From NCBI RefSeq assembly GCF_018691265.1, contig NW_024881278.1:3858001-3922000 (forward strand): DNA of 64,000 nucleotides, read 5' to 3'. The DNA is from Tyto alba. Its lineage: Eukaryota; Chordata; Aves; Strigiformes; Tytonidae. How positions within the stretch are numbered: position 1 is the first letter of the stretch; every line of letters starts with the position of its first letter. A model generated the notes under the pieces. It was not told the origin of the DNA. It searched no databases and was given only the letters and a program-made list of their open reading frames with translations. The translations under genes were made by a program, and so were the position numbers. Positions 13,270 through 26,739 of this stretch are shown here, one piece after another.

Positions 13270-13289
13270 AAAAAAAAAAAAAAAAAAAA
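13270..13289 (+). repeat. Poly(A) tract, 20 nt
   Basis: Uninterrupted run of A after AAAAAATT. Confidence 0.95.
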
Positions 13290-13740
13290 TCAGAATTTTC
13301 AACACCGCTGCTAGCAACTGCCGATCAGCTCACCGATCTGAATGAAGTGTATTAAATTCAGTGTTGCTCCTAATAGTTCGGAGACAGCTGCCAGAAGAGG
13401 CAGAGGGAAGAGAGAAGAAAGGGTGTGAACAGCTAAATGAGGCACATGCTTGGTGCTAGTGACAGTAACATCACCAGCTCCAAGCACTTCATCTAGCCAG
13501 GTGACCTTGTGCTACTGCATGAAGACAACTTACTACTTGGAAGTATGACAAATAAAAAATGATAACGTGAGCAATGGCAATGTAAATATACATTTCTTTT
13601 GAAAAGAAAGCTTCAATTGCTCTGGTTTTAGAAAATATCTTATGGAAATAATACTATAAGCTTCACAAAAATGACATGAAGACAAATACTTGTCCTTCTT
13701 TCTCTTGTAATCAGTGAAGCAGAGGAAAAATGGCTAGGGG

Positions 13741-13772
<32 letters not shown>

Positions 13773-13776
13773 AAAC
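13741..13776 (+). repeat. (AAAAC)n pentanucleotide microsatellite
   Basis: AAAAC units repeated about five times and flanked by A runs; only A and C across the block. Confidence 0.9.
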
Positions 13777-15160
13777 ATTTAACAAGTGTCCAGCTCCAAT
13801 AGAAAGCACTACTGCTTTTAAGTTTTGAAAGAAAGCCAACCAGTTCACTTAGCATTTCTAGTAATAGGCATTTACCCATGTCAGCTATGCCAGCCTTTTG
13901 TTTAGTACAGAATTATTGCCCATATGTCTTGAAAATTGAGCCTGTCATACAGATTTTTTTAAAAAACAAAAGCCCATTTAATAAATGCAAGCATCTCAGA
14001 GATAATCATAACCTTGCACAAAACAATCAGACACAGGAACGTGGTCATTTTACGAAGCGCTGAATCCAACGCGCACGCCTCCAGCTTCTCCCCCCTGCTT
14101 CCACTAACAGCACCTTGACATGTCTGAAATACATATGGAGCAAAATGCAATCAGCTCAGATGTGGGTATCAACATTTCACTCAGACACCAACAATTCCAG
14201 AAAGCATGGCAGTTTCACAGATAGAGGTAAAGAATATATATATAGCACATCCTCAGCTAGCGTGAAGCCGTGAGGGACCCTCCAAAGCCATGGGTTAGTT
14301 CTACACCTGATCTCGAAACAGGGAAGATTATCTGAACACACAAAGTCACAAAGACACTTGCCATGATGCTGACAGATGATGACCTGAATACAGTTAGTCA
14401 TATTAAGCAAGTAGCAATACAAATAAACACACACATGTGTTTATATCTTCATTTGTTTTCATATGGAGATAAAATACTGTCTGGTATGGGAAGAAAATAT
14501 GAAGATGAGACTGCAACCGAGTTCACTTAGTAATATTTTGGAGATGACTATCAAAGTACAAGCAAATACTTCTTGCTCAGAGAGGCCGATAAAAATCAGT
14601 GGAGGGCTCTGACGGTACCTCTCAATTATGCAGCCATTACCAGAGACCTTTTACTTTTATTAACTTTAACTCTGTAGGAACTCTGGTATATTTTGCAGAA
14701 TAGTGAAAATCATTTTCTACACCAAAATAACAAAAGGAACAACAACCAAAAAGAAACCCAGCACCAGCTAAGAAGTTGTTCTCTGCGCTGAATATACCTG
14801 GAGTTTTCTGTTTGCTTCTTCACACAGATACTTTATGCCTTAGGTTTATTAACCAGAAGGAAGAAAACATTTTCATCAGCTGCTATCTTATATTTAATCA
14901 TCTATTTTCAAGCACTCCTTGACGTTCTCAGGTACCTCAAGCTAACAGAGTTTAGGCCCAGTAACGTCTTAACTACGTGACTCTAAGTGGTTTTGACAAG
15001 CTCTATTATAATTACATTTAAATGTTTTGTTCTAATGTTTGTGTTTGCTGAAGTCTTTGATGGGAGATTAAATTACCTTCACCCTAAAATTCTATAATAA
15101 ATAAAAGAAAACAGAAACGTAGTGTCAATTTGTGTCCAAATCTGCTTACAAAAGAGAATT

Positions 15161-15302
15161 GGCGCAGGCCTTCGCCCAGCCAAGCGCTTCATCATGTGCA
15201 TAATTTTTATTACGTCAGTATTCCCACTGATGTCAATGAACAATTGAAGCTATGATCGTCAACTTATATACATGCCCGAGTGCTTTCCTGGATGGGGGCC
15301 TA
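15161..15302. repeat. Degraded copy of an old dispersed amniote palindromic repeat
   Basis: Contains in order GGCCTTCGCCCAGCCAAGCG, CTTCATCATGTGCATAATTT, ATTCCCACTGATGTCAATG and GAGTGCTTTCCTGGATGGGG, followed by CC. From memory, a common reptile and bird repeat reads roughly CAAAGCACTT...CATGTG..TAACTTT..., CCCATTGACTTCAATGGG in the centre, and AAGTGCTTTGCTGGATCGGGGCC at the end. I do not recall its database name. Confidence 0.5.
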
Positions 15303-15848
15303 AGAGAATTCACAATACACTGCAGTGACTCAGGACAGACAGTCCGGGGAAAGTCTCTCGGGACAGATGTCAGGAGAAAGCGTAGCACACAGCCTGATGC
15401 TCCCTTACAGATAACAAGAAGTCCTGCATAATAAAACAGATGACAAGCTTGAATTACATTTGTAACATAAAAACCAGCATTGTGCTGGCCTGCGTGAATG
15501 AAGCACCATCCAAAATTCAGGCAATTAATTGATGATTAGAGCAGTGCCAGTTAATTAAGTAAAACCATGGCAGTTACAAAAATTGTGTTCTTTATTGCAT
15601 TTCTGTATAACCAAATGTTACCTTATCATGTTTTATACAGTGCAGGGGAACACACTGATATCTCTAATTCCCAAAGTAACTTGTGCCTTTCTAGCACTGC
15701 TCGGAGAAGAGCTCATTGGGATGAGCAGCAAGCGAAGATGTCTGGCGCATCTCTAGGTAACAGGCTAATTTGTGTAAAGGACTTTCAGGTCACTGGGCAC
15801 TTGCCTGCAGAAAAAAACGTAGCTGCTAGTCATAAACTAAGCTTTGTT

Positions 15849-15935
15849 AAAAAAACAACAAAAAAACAAAAACAAAAACCAAAACAAAACAAAAAACAAA
15901 CAAACAAAAAAAAAAAAAAAAAAACCAACAAACCA
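15849..15935 (+). repeat. A/C-only tract, 87 nt, with a 19-nt poly(A) core
   Basis: No G or T for 87 bases; AAAAC and AAAC units followed by A19 at 15906-15924. This creates a spurious lysine-rich 175-codon frame at 15567-16094 that is not a gene. Confidence 0.9.
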
Positions 15936-17050
15936 GTGAGATTGCATCCTGAATCTGGAGACAGGGAAACCATAATGACTTGGGAGACTTTTCATGTATG
16001 CTTTCATACTGACAAAGTTTTGGGTTTACATAGCAGAGACCAGACTGAGAGCTGCTGCAAAGGGAAGACATTTTTATCGGTGTTACGGAGTTGAAAGCAA
16101 GCTGAGGCAGCCAGAGAAAAGGATTTAATTATCGCTTCGTCAACCATATCCTGTCCACAGCAAGTGCTGCCTACTTTGATGACTGCGGTTGCTGCCACTT
16201 GTTCTCTCCCAGCAAACAAGAGGGGAAGATAAGGTGTGTTTGGATTCCTTCTGCTGGAGAGGATATTGTTTTTCTTCTGCTTGTTTTATAAACTCCAGCT
16301 CTGTTACATCTCTTGGCCATTATTCAGTCAAGGGAAAAACAAATATATCCTGCTTTCTGCTTAAATCAGTGATTGCAATGTCCTAATAGTTTTTATTGTT
16401 CTTCACTAAATTCCCTTTAATTTGCAGTATACAGTGCGTGCATATACGCAAAATTTATATATATTTATACTTACTATTTACATTCACATATATATTATTT
16501 GCTATATTGTGCATATAGCCTCTAGATTTTTCTCATAATTAATACTAGCATCCTTTTAAACAACAAATTTTAACAGTAACTCATTATTAGTAGTACAAAT
16601 TAAAAATTACAACTTTTATTCCAGAGACATGCTTAAATTCATTCTGGTACCACTAATTTTTTATGCTGATGAGTAAACTTATACCCACATGAGAAAATGG
16701 TGGGTTTTCTCCAGCTTTAAATATCTTGTTCTGTGTTTAGCTTCTGCAGAACAAAAATATGAAAGTCTTGTGTAACCGTCTGCAAATGCCAATCCTTGCT
16801 TTGAAGACAAAGCATGAAAAATCTTCTTGATACCCAACTTTATCCACCTTGTACCATCATTCTTGGCTTGATGACAGTAGCAGCTTCAGACCCTCGGGAA
16901 ACCAGAGGAATGATAACGAACCCTTCCCAAGTTTCATGTTTAATAAAATAAACCCAAAGCATCACAATACATAGCACAGTCCCTGCAAAACAAATGCTTT
17001 AGTCTTTTTGTGACAGTAGTTTCTTGTTCATACATAGTAAAATTACATTA

Positions 17051-17075
17051 AATATATATATACACACACATATGT
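17051..17075. repeat. Short (TA)n(CA)n microsatellite
   Basis: ATATATATATACACACACAT; a short compound dinucleotide array. Confidence 0.8.
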
Positions 17076-18676
17076 TTTGGTGACCTACCATATATATCAG
17101 GCACAGACAGACATCCTGACAGCTGAAACTGGTGCTTTTGTTGATATTCAAAGAGGATGAGCATGGGATTATTTTTTTCTTCCTCCTCCCTTAGGCACGT
17201 TTTCCCCAAAGGACAAATTTAAGAAAATATTACTATATTAAGAACTGAACCTATATTAAGTCACGATCCTTCACCAAGCAATTGCAATGTATTGGTTCAG
17301 GAGATTCCTTTTTATTACTTTTCTGGTTGGTTTTAAACTTTCTTAATTTCTTCATATATTTCCATTAATAGCAGTTAAGAAATATGAAGTAGTTCTTGGT
17401 GAAGTTGAGCAGTAAAGAGTATAAAATCTTTCACAAGAGTCTGCTTTTGCACATTGTTTCACCTTGCTGTGAAAACTTCTGGTGAGTTTTTGATACAGTG
17501 GCTGTTTCAGCTCTCTCTCTCTAAACAGGCTGCCTACCTTTGAGGTTCAACTTTAATTACTTTTAAATGATTAATCATCAACTAGCCACAGATGAAGTGT
17601 CTCTATTAAAGCACTGACTTTGTTTGCAAAGCCCAACGAAAGGGAAGATCTCTGTGCCGCCTGTCCAACATTAATTCCCCAGAGGACCAGGAAACAGCTC
17701 TTCTGCTCAGGCTTAATCCTACATCAACTAATGACAAAGAAAAGGCTTACAGAGATCACAAGGTTTGAAGTTAGCCTGCAATAGTAACCAAAATTCAGTT
17801 TCTCACTCTTCCTTTGGCACCATCAGAGTGCAGAATGTAAACCTGTACATCAAAGCAAAACTAGAAAAGGAACGGCAGTCAGAAAATAGTCCCAAGTTTT
17901 TAAAAAGTTGATTTCATATGGAACAGAGACAGCCATATAAGTTTTTCCCTTGTATGCCCTTATTAAAAAAGATGCATCTTGAGCTGTTTTACAAAGGCAC
18001 GGTTCTTAAATTAACCTCCTGAGGCCAAATGGAGGTATTTAGCTAAATGACTGAATATGCAAAATGCTGGGAAAAAAAGTAGTTCTCACTTATATTTTGT
18101 TCTGGATTCGTAACATTAATCCTAGAATAATAGATCTGAGCTTTAAAATGCCCATGATATTTACATGGTGCTCAGTTTCAAAAATGTGACTTCCAGACAA
18201 ATAATTCTGACGTTTTTTAAAGTGTATCTTAAGTTCCTAAATTGTCATTTTTTAATTTGAAGCATCTAAATTCAAAAACTGAGACCGTAACTGCATAAGT
18301 ATAATTCACACATATATTTAAGGACACGACATTTCATAGCACTGAAATAAAATGTTTTATAATTATCTGCTGTACATCAGATAATATGCCTCATGCTCTT
18401 GTCCTTTGCACCAAAGAGCCAGAAAAAGACCCTGAAGAGGTTTAAAGATGGTACATGAACACTTTCACAGGGATATTGATCCTACAGAAAAGATGCCTGC
18501 CAAGTCACAAGATGCATGACCTTAACTCTGTCAACTATGGGAGGAAAAAAAAAAATTATTTACATATTTAAATTTCAACTTCATAACAGGTATACAAGCG
18601 TTGACATTGGTGCTGCCTAGGAAACTGGGAGACTACGAGGTTTTACCATCCTTTTAATGAATTTTTTATTTTTTTT

Positions 18677-18687
18677 GGGGGGGGGGG
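18677..18687 (+). repeat. Poly(G) tract, 11 nt, after a T run
   Basis: T8 then G11 in otherwise AT-rich DNA. Confidence 0.9.
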
Positions 18688-21600
18688 TAATGCCAAAGAG
18701 CCTGTGTTAAGACTACTGAAACCAAAAAAATAAACAATTTATCCTCTACTATGCCTCCAAAATAATAGTAAATAAGGAATCCAATGTTTTCTCTTAATTT
18801 CGTCAGGAAGTTGAAAGATAAACTGTCTCTAAAATGCAGAATAAAAAATAGGGCAAAGTAAATACAAATCTCAAGTGTCCAGTTTTTGCCTCAACCTGAT
18901 CAAAGGCCAATATAACTGATATTATTTATATTGTGGCAATATAAAAGTGAGAGAAAGCCTGGTATTACTAATTGCTTGCACTGCAGCAAGTGTCTCTACC
19001 ATCTGCAGGAAGCTTAGGTAGCTGCTTTTAAGTGTTAGGCCAGTACATCAAACAAACTTATTGCTGCATTTGCATTGGTTTGGTGGAACCATCTCAGCAG
19101 GATTTCTAGCGCATGCCAGCAGGGCTACTGCTCGGTCAGGAAAGGAAGAGGAAGAACAGGTCTCCTCTGCCAGTGACATGACGCTCAATACAGTAAGACC
19201 CAGGTATCACAACACAGTACTTTCTATCCCGTGAATTCAAGGTTAAGGGACATTTCAAGGGACCACAGTATTTTAGCAAGATTTCCTGCACCACGGTACT
19301 GAATAAACTGAGCACTTGCTGACCACCTATGGATCTTGCCCAAAACTGTCAGAAATGAACGGTGCCCAAGTTACTCCCACCTTTCACATTCTCAGTCTGA
19401 CATATCAAAGGTGCCTAACTATGACAGGTAAAAGCAAAATCTAAAAATCTCTTTTTGAAGAGTCCTACAAGAAAAGAAAATCCTACCACCATTAAAAACA
19501 GAGGCCCAGAAAAATATGAGCAGTTCTCTTCATGCTCCACAAAGTTGGTTTTCGAGCATGCAACTTGAAAGGAGAAGAGTTAAACAAACCCAACTGTTCT
19601 TGAGGACTTTTTTTTTGGTTTTCAATGCCTATCCATCTTCCAGACTCCTTTGCTGGTTAATGAGGCTGCTGAAGGGGGCACTTCTTGAAACCAAGACACG
19701 TGGGTTCCTTCTTGTGCAGTTTACAATGTACAGGGTCAGCTCGTGTTGGTGCCAGACTTCAGGCGCGAACTAAAGACTACCCAGAATGTATAAGACATAT
19801 ACAATACACTCAGCCCTTCTCATTTCTAAACAAAGACTTCCATTTATTGTCTCTTCTCTCCAGACTCAAAACATTTTACTTAGGAAATGACAGGACGCTA
19901 CAAATAATTTGTTTCCAGTTCTTGAACTGTCTTGCTCCGAGGCTAATTATATTAATAGACTTCCCTGGGTGTAATTAGTATTTTGACTAACCCCAGCTGA
20001 TCATTAAAATTTCATTTAATTTGATCACTAAAGTACATATTTTAAGTCCAGTCCAGATGAAGGAATTGCAAGTGTACAATTACCACTGAGTGGATGAGCC
20101 ACTCAATGTAACAAAGGCCAGGGCATTTTTCACCCCTAAATTTAATTTCAGTATCTCAACTCCATTAGTGTGGATTGCGGAATCTTCCTCCTCATTTAAC
20201 TGACAGCAACAATAAATCACAAGCTCCTATTTTGTATATCAGAGACCCTAATTTTCAATCCCTGTCACTCAGCAGACACAAGTGGCTCTTCCCTACACAA
20301 AACTCAGATCTCTGCCTATCTTTGAGCCTTGCTGACAGGTAACAGCAGACATCTCGGTGCAGACATAGCTTCGTGTTAGCAATAAGTTAGTTTGTCAATA
20401 AAGCCAGTCCACTAAAGGAAATAAACTTCTGCCGGTAAAAGAAGTGTTTTGCTTCTACGGTTGTAATAGGGCTTTTACCACCAAAGTTTTTCTAGCAAAA
20501 ACTCTACAAGTGCATCAGTCCTGAAGTAGCTGAAGCTCCCATACAGTTTCTGACGAGCTGTGCTTTCAGGTGAGTTACTGGGCTGATAGCTATGGAGACC
20601 CAAGGGGGAATTTTTACAAGCCCAGAGCTCTTGGCAAACATAACTCCATGGCTCCTTTACTGTGCCTGCAGGGACATATTAACTCCTTTTCGGGGAAGTG
20701 TTATATGAAGGCGTGAGCACATACACATCCTCATTTATATGAAGTGCAGCTACTTGTGGAGACCCACTGTGGAGTCATACATCCTGCAATTCCCAGCAGG
20801 TGGAATAATGGTATGGCCAGAAGCAATACTATAGTTAAAACCAAGTCCTGAAAACATGTCAAACATGGATTAAACCAATTCTTTCAGAGGAAAGGACAAC
20901 ATAAGCACATAGATGCATTCAGCCAAAATAACAGCAAAAGCAAAGCCTAAATTTTCTGTATGTATTAAAACCAAAATCAAGCAACAAACCCAACTGCATT
21001 GTCACTGTTTTATAACAATCCTATACTTTACACAGACATAGATAAAGCCCCAGAAATGGGCTTACGACACAGAACTGAGAATATTTTTATAAAACAACTG
21101 AACAAATCCCACAGAGTTGTAGACACATCTATATATAACATAAATTCACATGAGAGCACTTTCCTCCTTTCATGAGCTCATACGTACAGGGCAATAAAGG
21201 AACACAATGTCAGAGATGCTTTGGGTAGACCCTTTCCACTGGATGAATTTGGCTATAATGACATAAACCAGCCACAGCTAATCCTGTTGTCGGCTACACC
21301 CAGAGAATCGCGTCAGCCTGAACTCCGTTATCTTCTTCAGACGTGCAGCTCCGTTAGACCAAATCCTCATTTCAACAGGTGCCCGTCAAAGTTAACAGCG
21401 TTGTGGCTACTCGCAGGAACTGGGCTTTGTACGCTGCCTGTGCACATACCATTACCTCGCAGGTGTACATGGGCCCAAGCGCACACAAAGATCTTTTACC
21501 TCATGAAGACAAGTAATCAAATCTATCACGTTTAATACAAGCCACTTCCAATAAGCTGTGGATGGAGTGGAGGTCATAACTGGAGCTTCCTTCTTCCTCC

Positions 21601-21793
21601 AACAGACTTCTCTACCAACAGCTGTGTTTGATACTTTTGCTACAAACGTGGGGATATTCCCTATACAGGACAATAACTTGTAGCTTTAACATTAAAGTGA
21701 CAGCTTCCGAATTTACCTATGTGCTGATTTAGCAGAAGCTGCTATAGAACAAACTTCAAACCCTTAGACCTCTACTCCAATATGGACCCAAAT

Positions 21794-21797
<4 letters not shown>

Positions 21798-21825
<28 letters not shown>
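21798..21825 (+). repeat. Poly(A) tract, 28 nt
   Basis: Uninterrupted run of A about 75 bp before the A/C-only tract at 21902. Confidence 0.95.
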
Positions 21826-21826
<1 letters not shown>

Positions 21827-21901
21827 ACTCCTGTGTACAATGCATTTATCGGAAAAACTGAAGCACTCATCTTTGTTTCTTTGCATAAGGCCAATTCCAC
21901 T

Positions 21902-22005
21902 AAAAAAAAAAAAAAACAAACCAAAACAAAAAAAAACAAAACCAAAACAAAACAACAACAAAAAACCAACCAAACAAACAAACAAAAACCAACAAACAAA
22001 CCCCA
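21902..22005 (+). repeat. A/C-only tract, 104 nt
   Basis: No G or T for 104 bases: A14, then mixed AAAAC, AAC, CCAA and AAAC units ending in CCCCA. In the PLCB1 transcript this reads as a T/G tract. Confidence 0.9.
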
Positions 22006-23406
22006 TAAACCTTTAATTTAATTGGCTGTTCTGTCTGTATGACAATTTATAACCAACTCTCTTAGTATGTTTAAAACAACTAGATACTACCTCTATATTT
22101 GTATTACAAAGCTACTTCTTGAAAACCAGGCTTTTCCTTGATTTCTCAATAAATTCTGATTTTGCCTAATACGATCAGCCAATGAGGAGTCAACTCCATG
22201 TGACTTGCAACCACTGATATAAAATTAAATCAGTACAATTTTTCAGTGGAAAAAACTCTAACCTCAAAGTGAAAATCCTTCTTAAAGACTAATGAATATT
22301 CTTCATTGCTAACACTGCTTACAGTATCTTCTATTTAACTTCTGTTGTCAGAATTGTTCAATAATTATTCTTGTGCAGTAGTGGCCCTCTATTTCCATGT
22401 TATCTGTTACCTCCACTCCAAAAGAAATCACAGTGCTGGATGCAGAGCCTGACACCGAATACCTTACAGAACCACTACTTGCTCTCCTTGTGCCGCAATT
22501 CCTCACAGTGCATGAAATACAGCTCCCATCTATGTGATAAAAGGGATTTACTTGCAGAATCTCTTCTTGTGACTTTGAGAGACTGCTTTTGCATGATGCT
22601 GAGAGCTCCTGTCTAGGTGCAGAATGACTTCAGCTCCCACTTCTTGATTTAGTTTAGATAGAAACTTTATTCTGATGCTAGGTTAAATCCTTAATAACAG
22701 CCGCTAGGTACTAAATCTTGTATAACTCAGATGATTACAAGACCTGGTTTGCATATGTTCGCGCTAGCAGTCTTTAGGTTAAACTGAGAACATATAAAAT
22801 TGGAAAAATGGTTTCTACTGTCAAGAGTTTGCTTTAATTATACAGTATTTTAGTAATCTGCTTACAGCCTGTCTGGTTTTGTTTCTTTGGAAGAAAGCAG
22901 CTTGCATGGGCAAGATAATTTGATTCAAAAAAATACATTCCCTGTAGATGTCTCCAATATGTAGAATATTTTGGTCACTGATGTTTTTCAGAAAGGCTGT
23001 GCTTCACTTTCTACACTGAAGCCGTACTATTTTATTCCTTAGGGGAAGAGGTTATTTGATGTATGAAGAGCTTCAGATTTTATTCTTTTAAATATTTTGT
23101 TGCAGATCTGAATTCCTCTGGCCACTTTTGTTTGCACAAATCTTTCCCACCAAGTATTAGTCATGCTCTGATTTCTGTTAAATATTTCTGATGAGCAGAA
23201 TTCTCATAGCTGGCATAGGGGCTCAGAAACAAAACGAAGCTGATTTGTTAGCATTCATGTTATCTTAAGTCTGTAGCTCAGCTGCTTATCTCAAATTCCA
23301 TTATAAACTTTGGCTTGCTTATAAATCTTCGGAAAGATCTTTTCATTAAACCACCAACCATTAAAATGAAAATTCAGTAAGGAAAAATAGTGTTTTGAAA
23401 TGAAAT

Positions 23407-23420
23407 TAAAAAAAAAAAAA
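23407..23420 (+). repeat. Poly(A) tract, about 14 nt
   Basis: A run between AAATT and TAAAGC. Confidence 0.85.
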
Positions 23421-25418
23421 ATAAAGCTCTTATTCAACCTATTAGTATATTAAGAACTAGATTTCTAAATACAATTAAAGGCAATTAAACTCCAAAGCTC
23501 CAGAACTGCACCCCGACAACACTAGACTGTGGCAGGAGAAAATTCAAGGATGAAATCAGAGCTGTGTTGAAACTGCTGATGTTTTGCGTGCCTTTTGCTT
23601 TTAGAACACACAAACGGTAACTGTACTGGGAGAAATTATGCTGCTTGTGATTCAACAGCACGTATGTGAGAGAGGAACCAAGCAGCTGCATCTTCCATAT
23701 TCTGTAATGGCTAATCAAAAGCAGAGAGCTGGTATCATTTCCAGAAGAAACTACTGTTTCATCCTCTCTCTCTGTAAATCAAATCTTCACGTGCAGTCCT
23801 TCAGACCCCACCCACTTCTCAAGGACTTAATCAGGTTTTCAGATTTCAGCACCAGGCAATTTCTATTCTTGCCAGTCAGTGTAACCTTATGACATGCCCT
23901 CTACACAGCCTACTCCATTGCTATTATTTCCTGCACAATTAGCATTTGGTTGTGCATCCCTTCATGAGTAGAGAGCCCCTGTTTAATTAACAGCATCCTC
24001 AGTCAGAGATTACTTGGTGATACAAAAGGGAAATGCCTCTGTGGGCATCTGAGGAGACAGAATCATTTGCAGAAAGATCTATCTTGCCTATAACTCTATA
24101 CCTGGGGCAGGATATATTTAGCCACTGTTTCACACGAGAGTTTTTGAAACATTTCTTTCTAATTTGCTTCCAGGTACAATCTCATTATCTTGTTTTAAAT
24201 ATTACAGCTCAACTCAAACAGCTTGTTAAAAAGACATTGTGATTTTCTATTTAAAAAAACCTAACCAAACCAAACCAACTAACACCATCTTGACCGACAA
24301 GGAAGGGTGGCGTTCACGCAAGTGCTCGAGTCAAGCTGCTTGAAGAAATTTGCTCTGTATCTGTACAGAGGCCTCTGTAAGGGAGAGGAGGTTCAAGACA
24401 GAGGATCAAATAAGCGGAAGGTAGAAAGGAAAATTAATACAAGAGTGCTGCATGTAGCATCTTTACAGGCTGATGGCTTCAAGAGTTTTCTGTTCAGTTG
24501 ATAACTAATCTCCAGCCTGTTTCTCTCACTCAGCTTCCTTTCCAAAAAATACATTTGAGCTCTGCCTATTTTTAGCCTTTTTTTTTTTTCTTAAGCAGAA
24601 AAACCAGCATCACAGTGTTAATACCATTTTAAATAACAAGAAGAGTGCAATTAGGAAAGACATGCTATCAGGACATTGTACATTCTTGATAAAATGACAT
24701 AGAAACTTATCACAAAGTTCATTTCATCAGTGCCATAACATGAACCACCGCATCATTTGCTTCTCTTCAGCTGCTGCAAATCCTCAGAGCCGGAGGATGG
24801 AACTAGATCAGCATTAACTCCAGTGTTCCTGTGTCAGGCGTTGTCTTAGGAAGCTGCCTTTCTGCATGTACTCTTTCCAAGACGTCTTTATTTGATGTTA
24901 AACAATTAAGAACAGAAAGCCAAGGAGTCATGCAAACCAACAGCAGTAATTCAGTGGCAGCAGATGTGTATCTTTCTTCCATTATCAGACACGTACATAG
25001 CAAGAAAGATTATTCAGAGTCACGGCTATGCATTCTGCATAGCTTCAGAAACCTTAGGCTTTCCTGTTTCATATTTCCTGGGCTTTGACAGTTAACAATA
25101 ACCTCTCTTTCTCCAAGAAAAAATATCTGATGATTCAGAGATACACAATTAGATTGAAATATTCCAGGTTAGGAAATTAAAATAAAATAGCATGTGTATC
25201 AAATGTGATGGGGTTGTCAGGATTTTCCACCCAGATTTATGGAAGCAGATGAGATGTTACATAAATTCTTCACTGATAATTGAGGTTAAGCTCTACTGCA
25301 GGTCATCAATTTAGAACATTTTACTATTCCGACCTAAAAGATTTACTTGCAAGTCCTCTCTTCCATAATTTACGGGTTTTGGAGAAAATAATAAATTAGA
25401 GCTTATTTTTATAAATAA

Positions 25419-25480
25419 GATTCATAAAATCGAAGAAATGTAAACTTGGAAAGGATTTGAAAGGTCATCAACAGTGTGTA
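25419..25480 (-). mobile_element. Old, diverged CR1 3'-end fragment
   Basis: The plus strand reads GATTCATAAAATCGAAGAA, then ACTTGGAAAGGATTTGAAAGG, then TCATC. This parallels the CR1 terminal pattern (AATCATAGAATGGTTTGGGTTGGAAGGGACCTTAAAGGTCATC) with many substitutions. Only about 60 bp can be followed. Much older than the copy at 46.3 kb. Confidence 0.55.
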
Positions 25481-26739
25481 ATGGAGAAGAAACATTTCAG
25501 TAAAACAACACAACGCGTGAATGTATGCTGTTGCAAATACTTTCTACTTCTCAATGCCTCACTCCAATTTTGTAATACCCACGCTATCTCTACTTCTCTG
25601 TAAAAAAGCAAGCAAATATTGAGGGCACTGTCTGATTTAGTTACTACTGGAAATTGCATTAGGTACAGGTCCCAAAATAATAACTATTCTGCTCCTTGGC
25701 TTTTAAACAAAGCATACACGTTTGCAAACACTCTCTACACCTTGCCTGCTGGCCTGCAGTTTATTATAAAGCACAGCAAAAAGACTACATTGATAGTACT
25801 GCAGATAGCATATCCTGATCTTTCACTTGGCTTAAGTCATCTCTTTCATCACTGCAATAATGTCAATAAAGAGTCATAGAGCTACAGAAGTAAAAATAGT
25901 TCAGCCTTAAAATATATCAAAAATAACATGAAAATATTTGGAATTGGATTGTAATACTTTGTAGGGGAAGATCAGAATAGTGGGAGGTTGTGTGATTTGT
26001 TTATATCCATCTTCCTACCTAGCTGGTGCTTTAACTGCTTAACATGTACTCAAAGAGGTTAATGCACGGTTAGTGGTCATTCCTGCTGTGTAATTTGGAC
26101 AACAGAATGACAGGAGGTTTTTCATTAATAGAAACATGGGGGCCAGCTTTCTAGGGTTAGACAAATTGGATTTTATCTCTCAAACATGAAGTGCACTGTC
26201 AAATGTAATTTCTTCTTCCAAGAAACATGTCATAGACAAAGGAATGGGATTATAAATAAATCATAAACCATACTTAAAATGATTACAGGTTAATGCTTGA
26301 TCCTAACCAAAGACATGTAGTGGTGTGGGCTGCATATCATTGAACTGAGATCCTGTTTCAGAGTGATTTCACATTCAATTTTCGAGAAGCAAGACTAACT
26401 ATGAAGAAACTTTCTAAAAGAAAGAGAAAAACGCACTAAAAATGTAACCACCCCAAGTATAAATACTCTGGCGGGTTGGGTGTAGGTAAGTAGACTGACA
26501 TCGACAGAAATCCATAATTGAAGGTGCTTCATGCAGCACTTCAAACCACTTCAAAGTATAAAATGTTTTGATTCTAGCTACGAGCGAGTAAATATAGTTG
26601 TATAAAGAGTAGAGAAACAAATACATCGACGCCGTAAAATTGCACCAGCGTTATTAATTGCTGCTTAGTGGACTCCTTCCTGGCATGGCCATTTCCCAAA
26701 TAAACTAAATACCTGCTAAGACTGCACAAGTTGTGCTCT

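Larger units (their letters stand above)
12275..25418. other. Intronic sequence between the LTR and the old CR1 fragment
   Basis: AT-rich, especially 16.4-19.0 kb. It contains the A/C tracts, the old palindromic repeat at 15.2 kb and poly(A) runs listed separately. A homeodomain-type TAAT cluster (ATTAATTGATGATTAG and TTAATTAAG) lies at 15523-15559. Nothing coding was recognised. Confidence 0.6.

Noticed and set aside
15567..16094. 175-codon plus-strand frame, the longest in the window
   Set aside because: It is kept open by the A/C-only tract (lysine, asparagine, threonine, glutamine codons). No domain, no conserved look.
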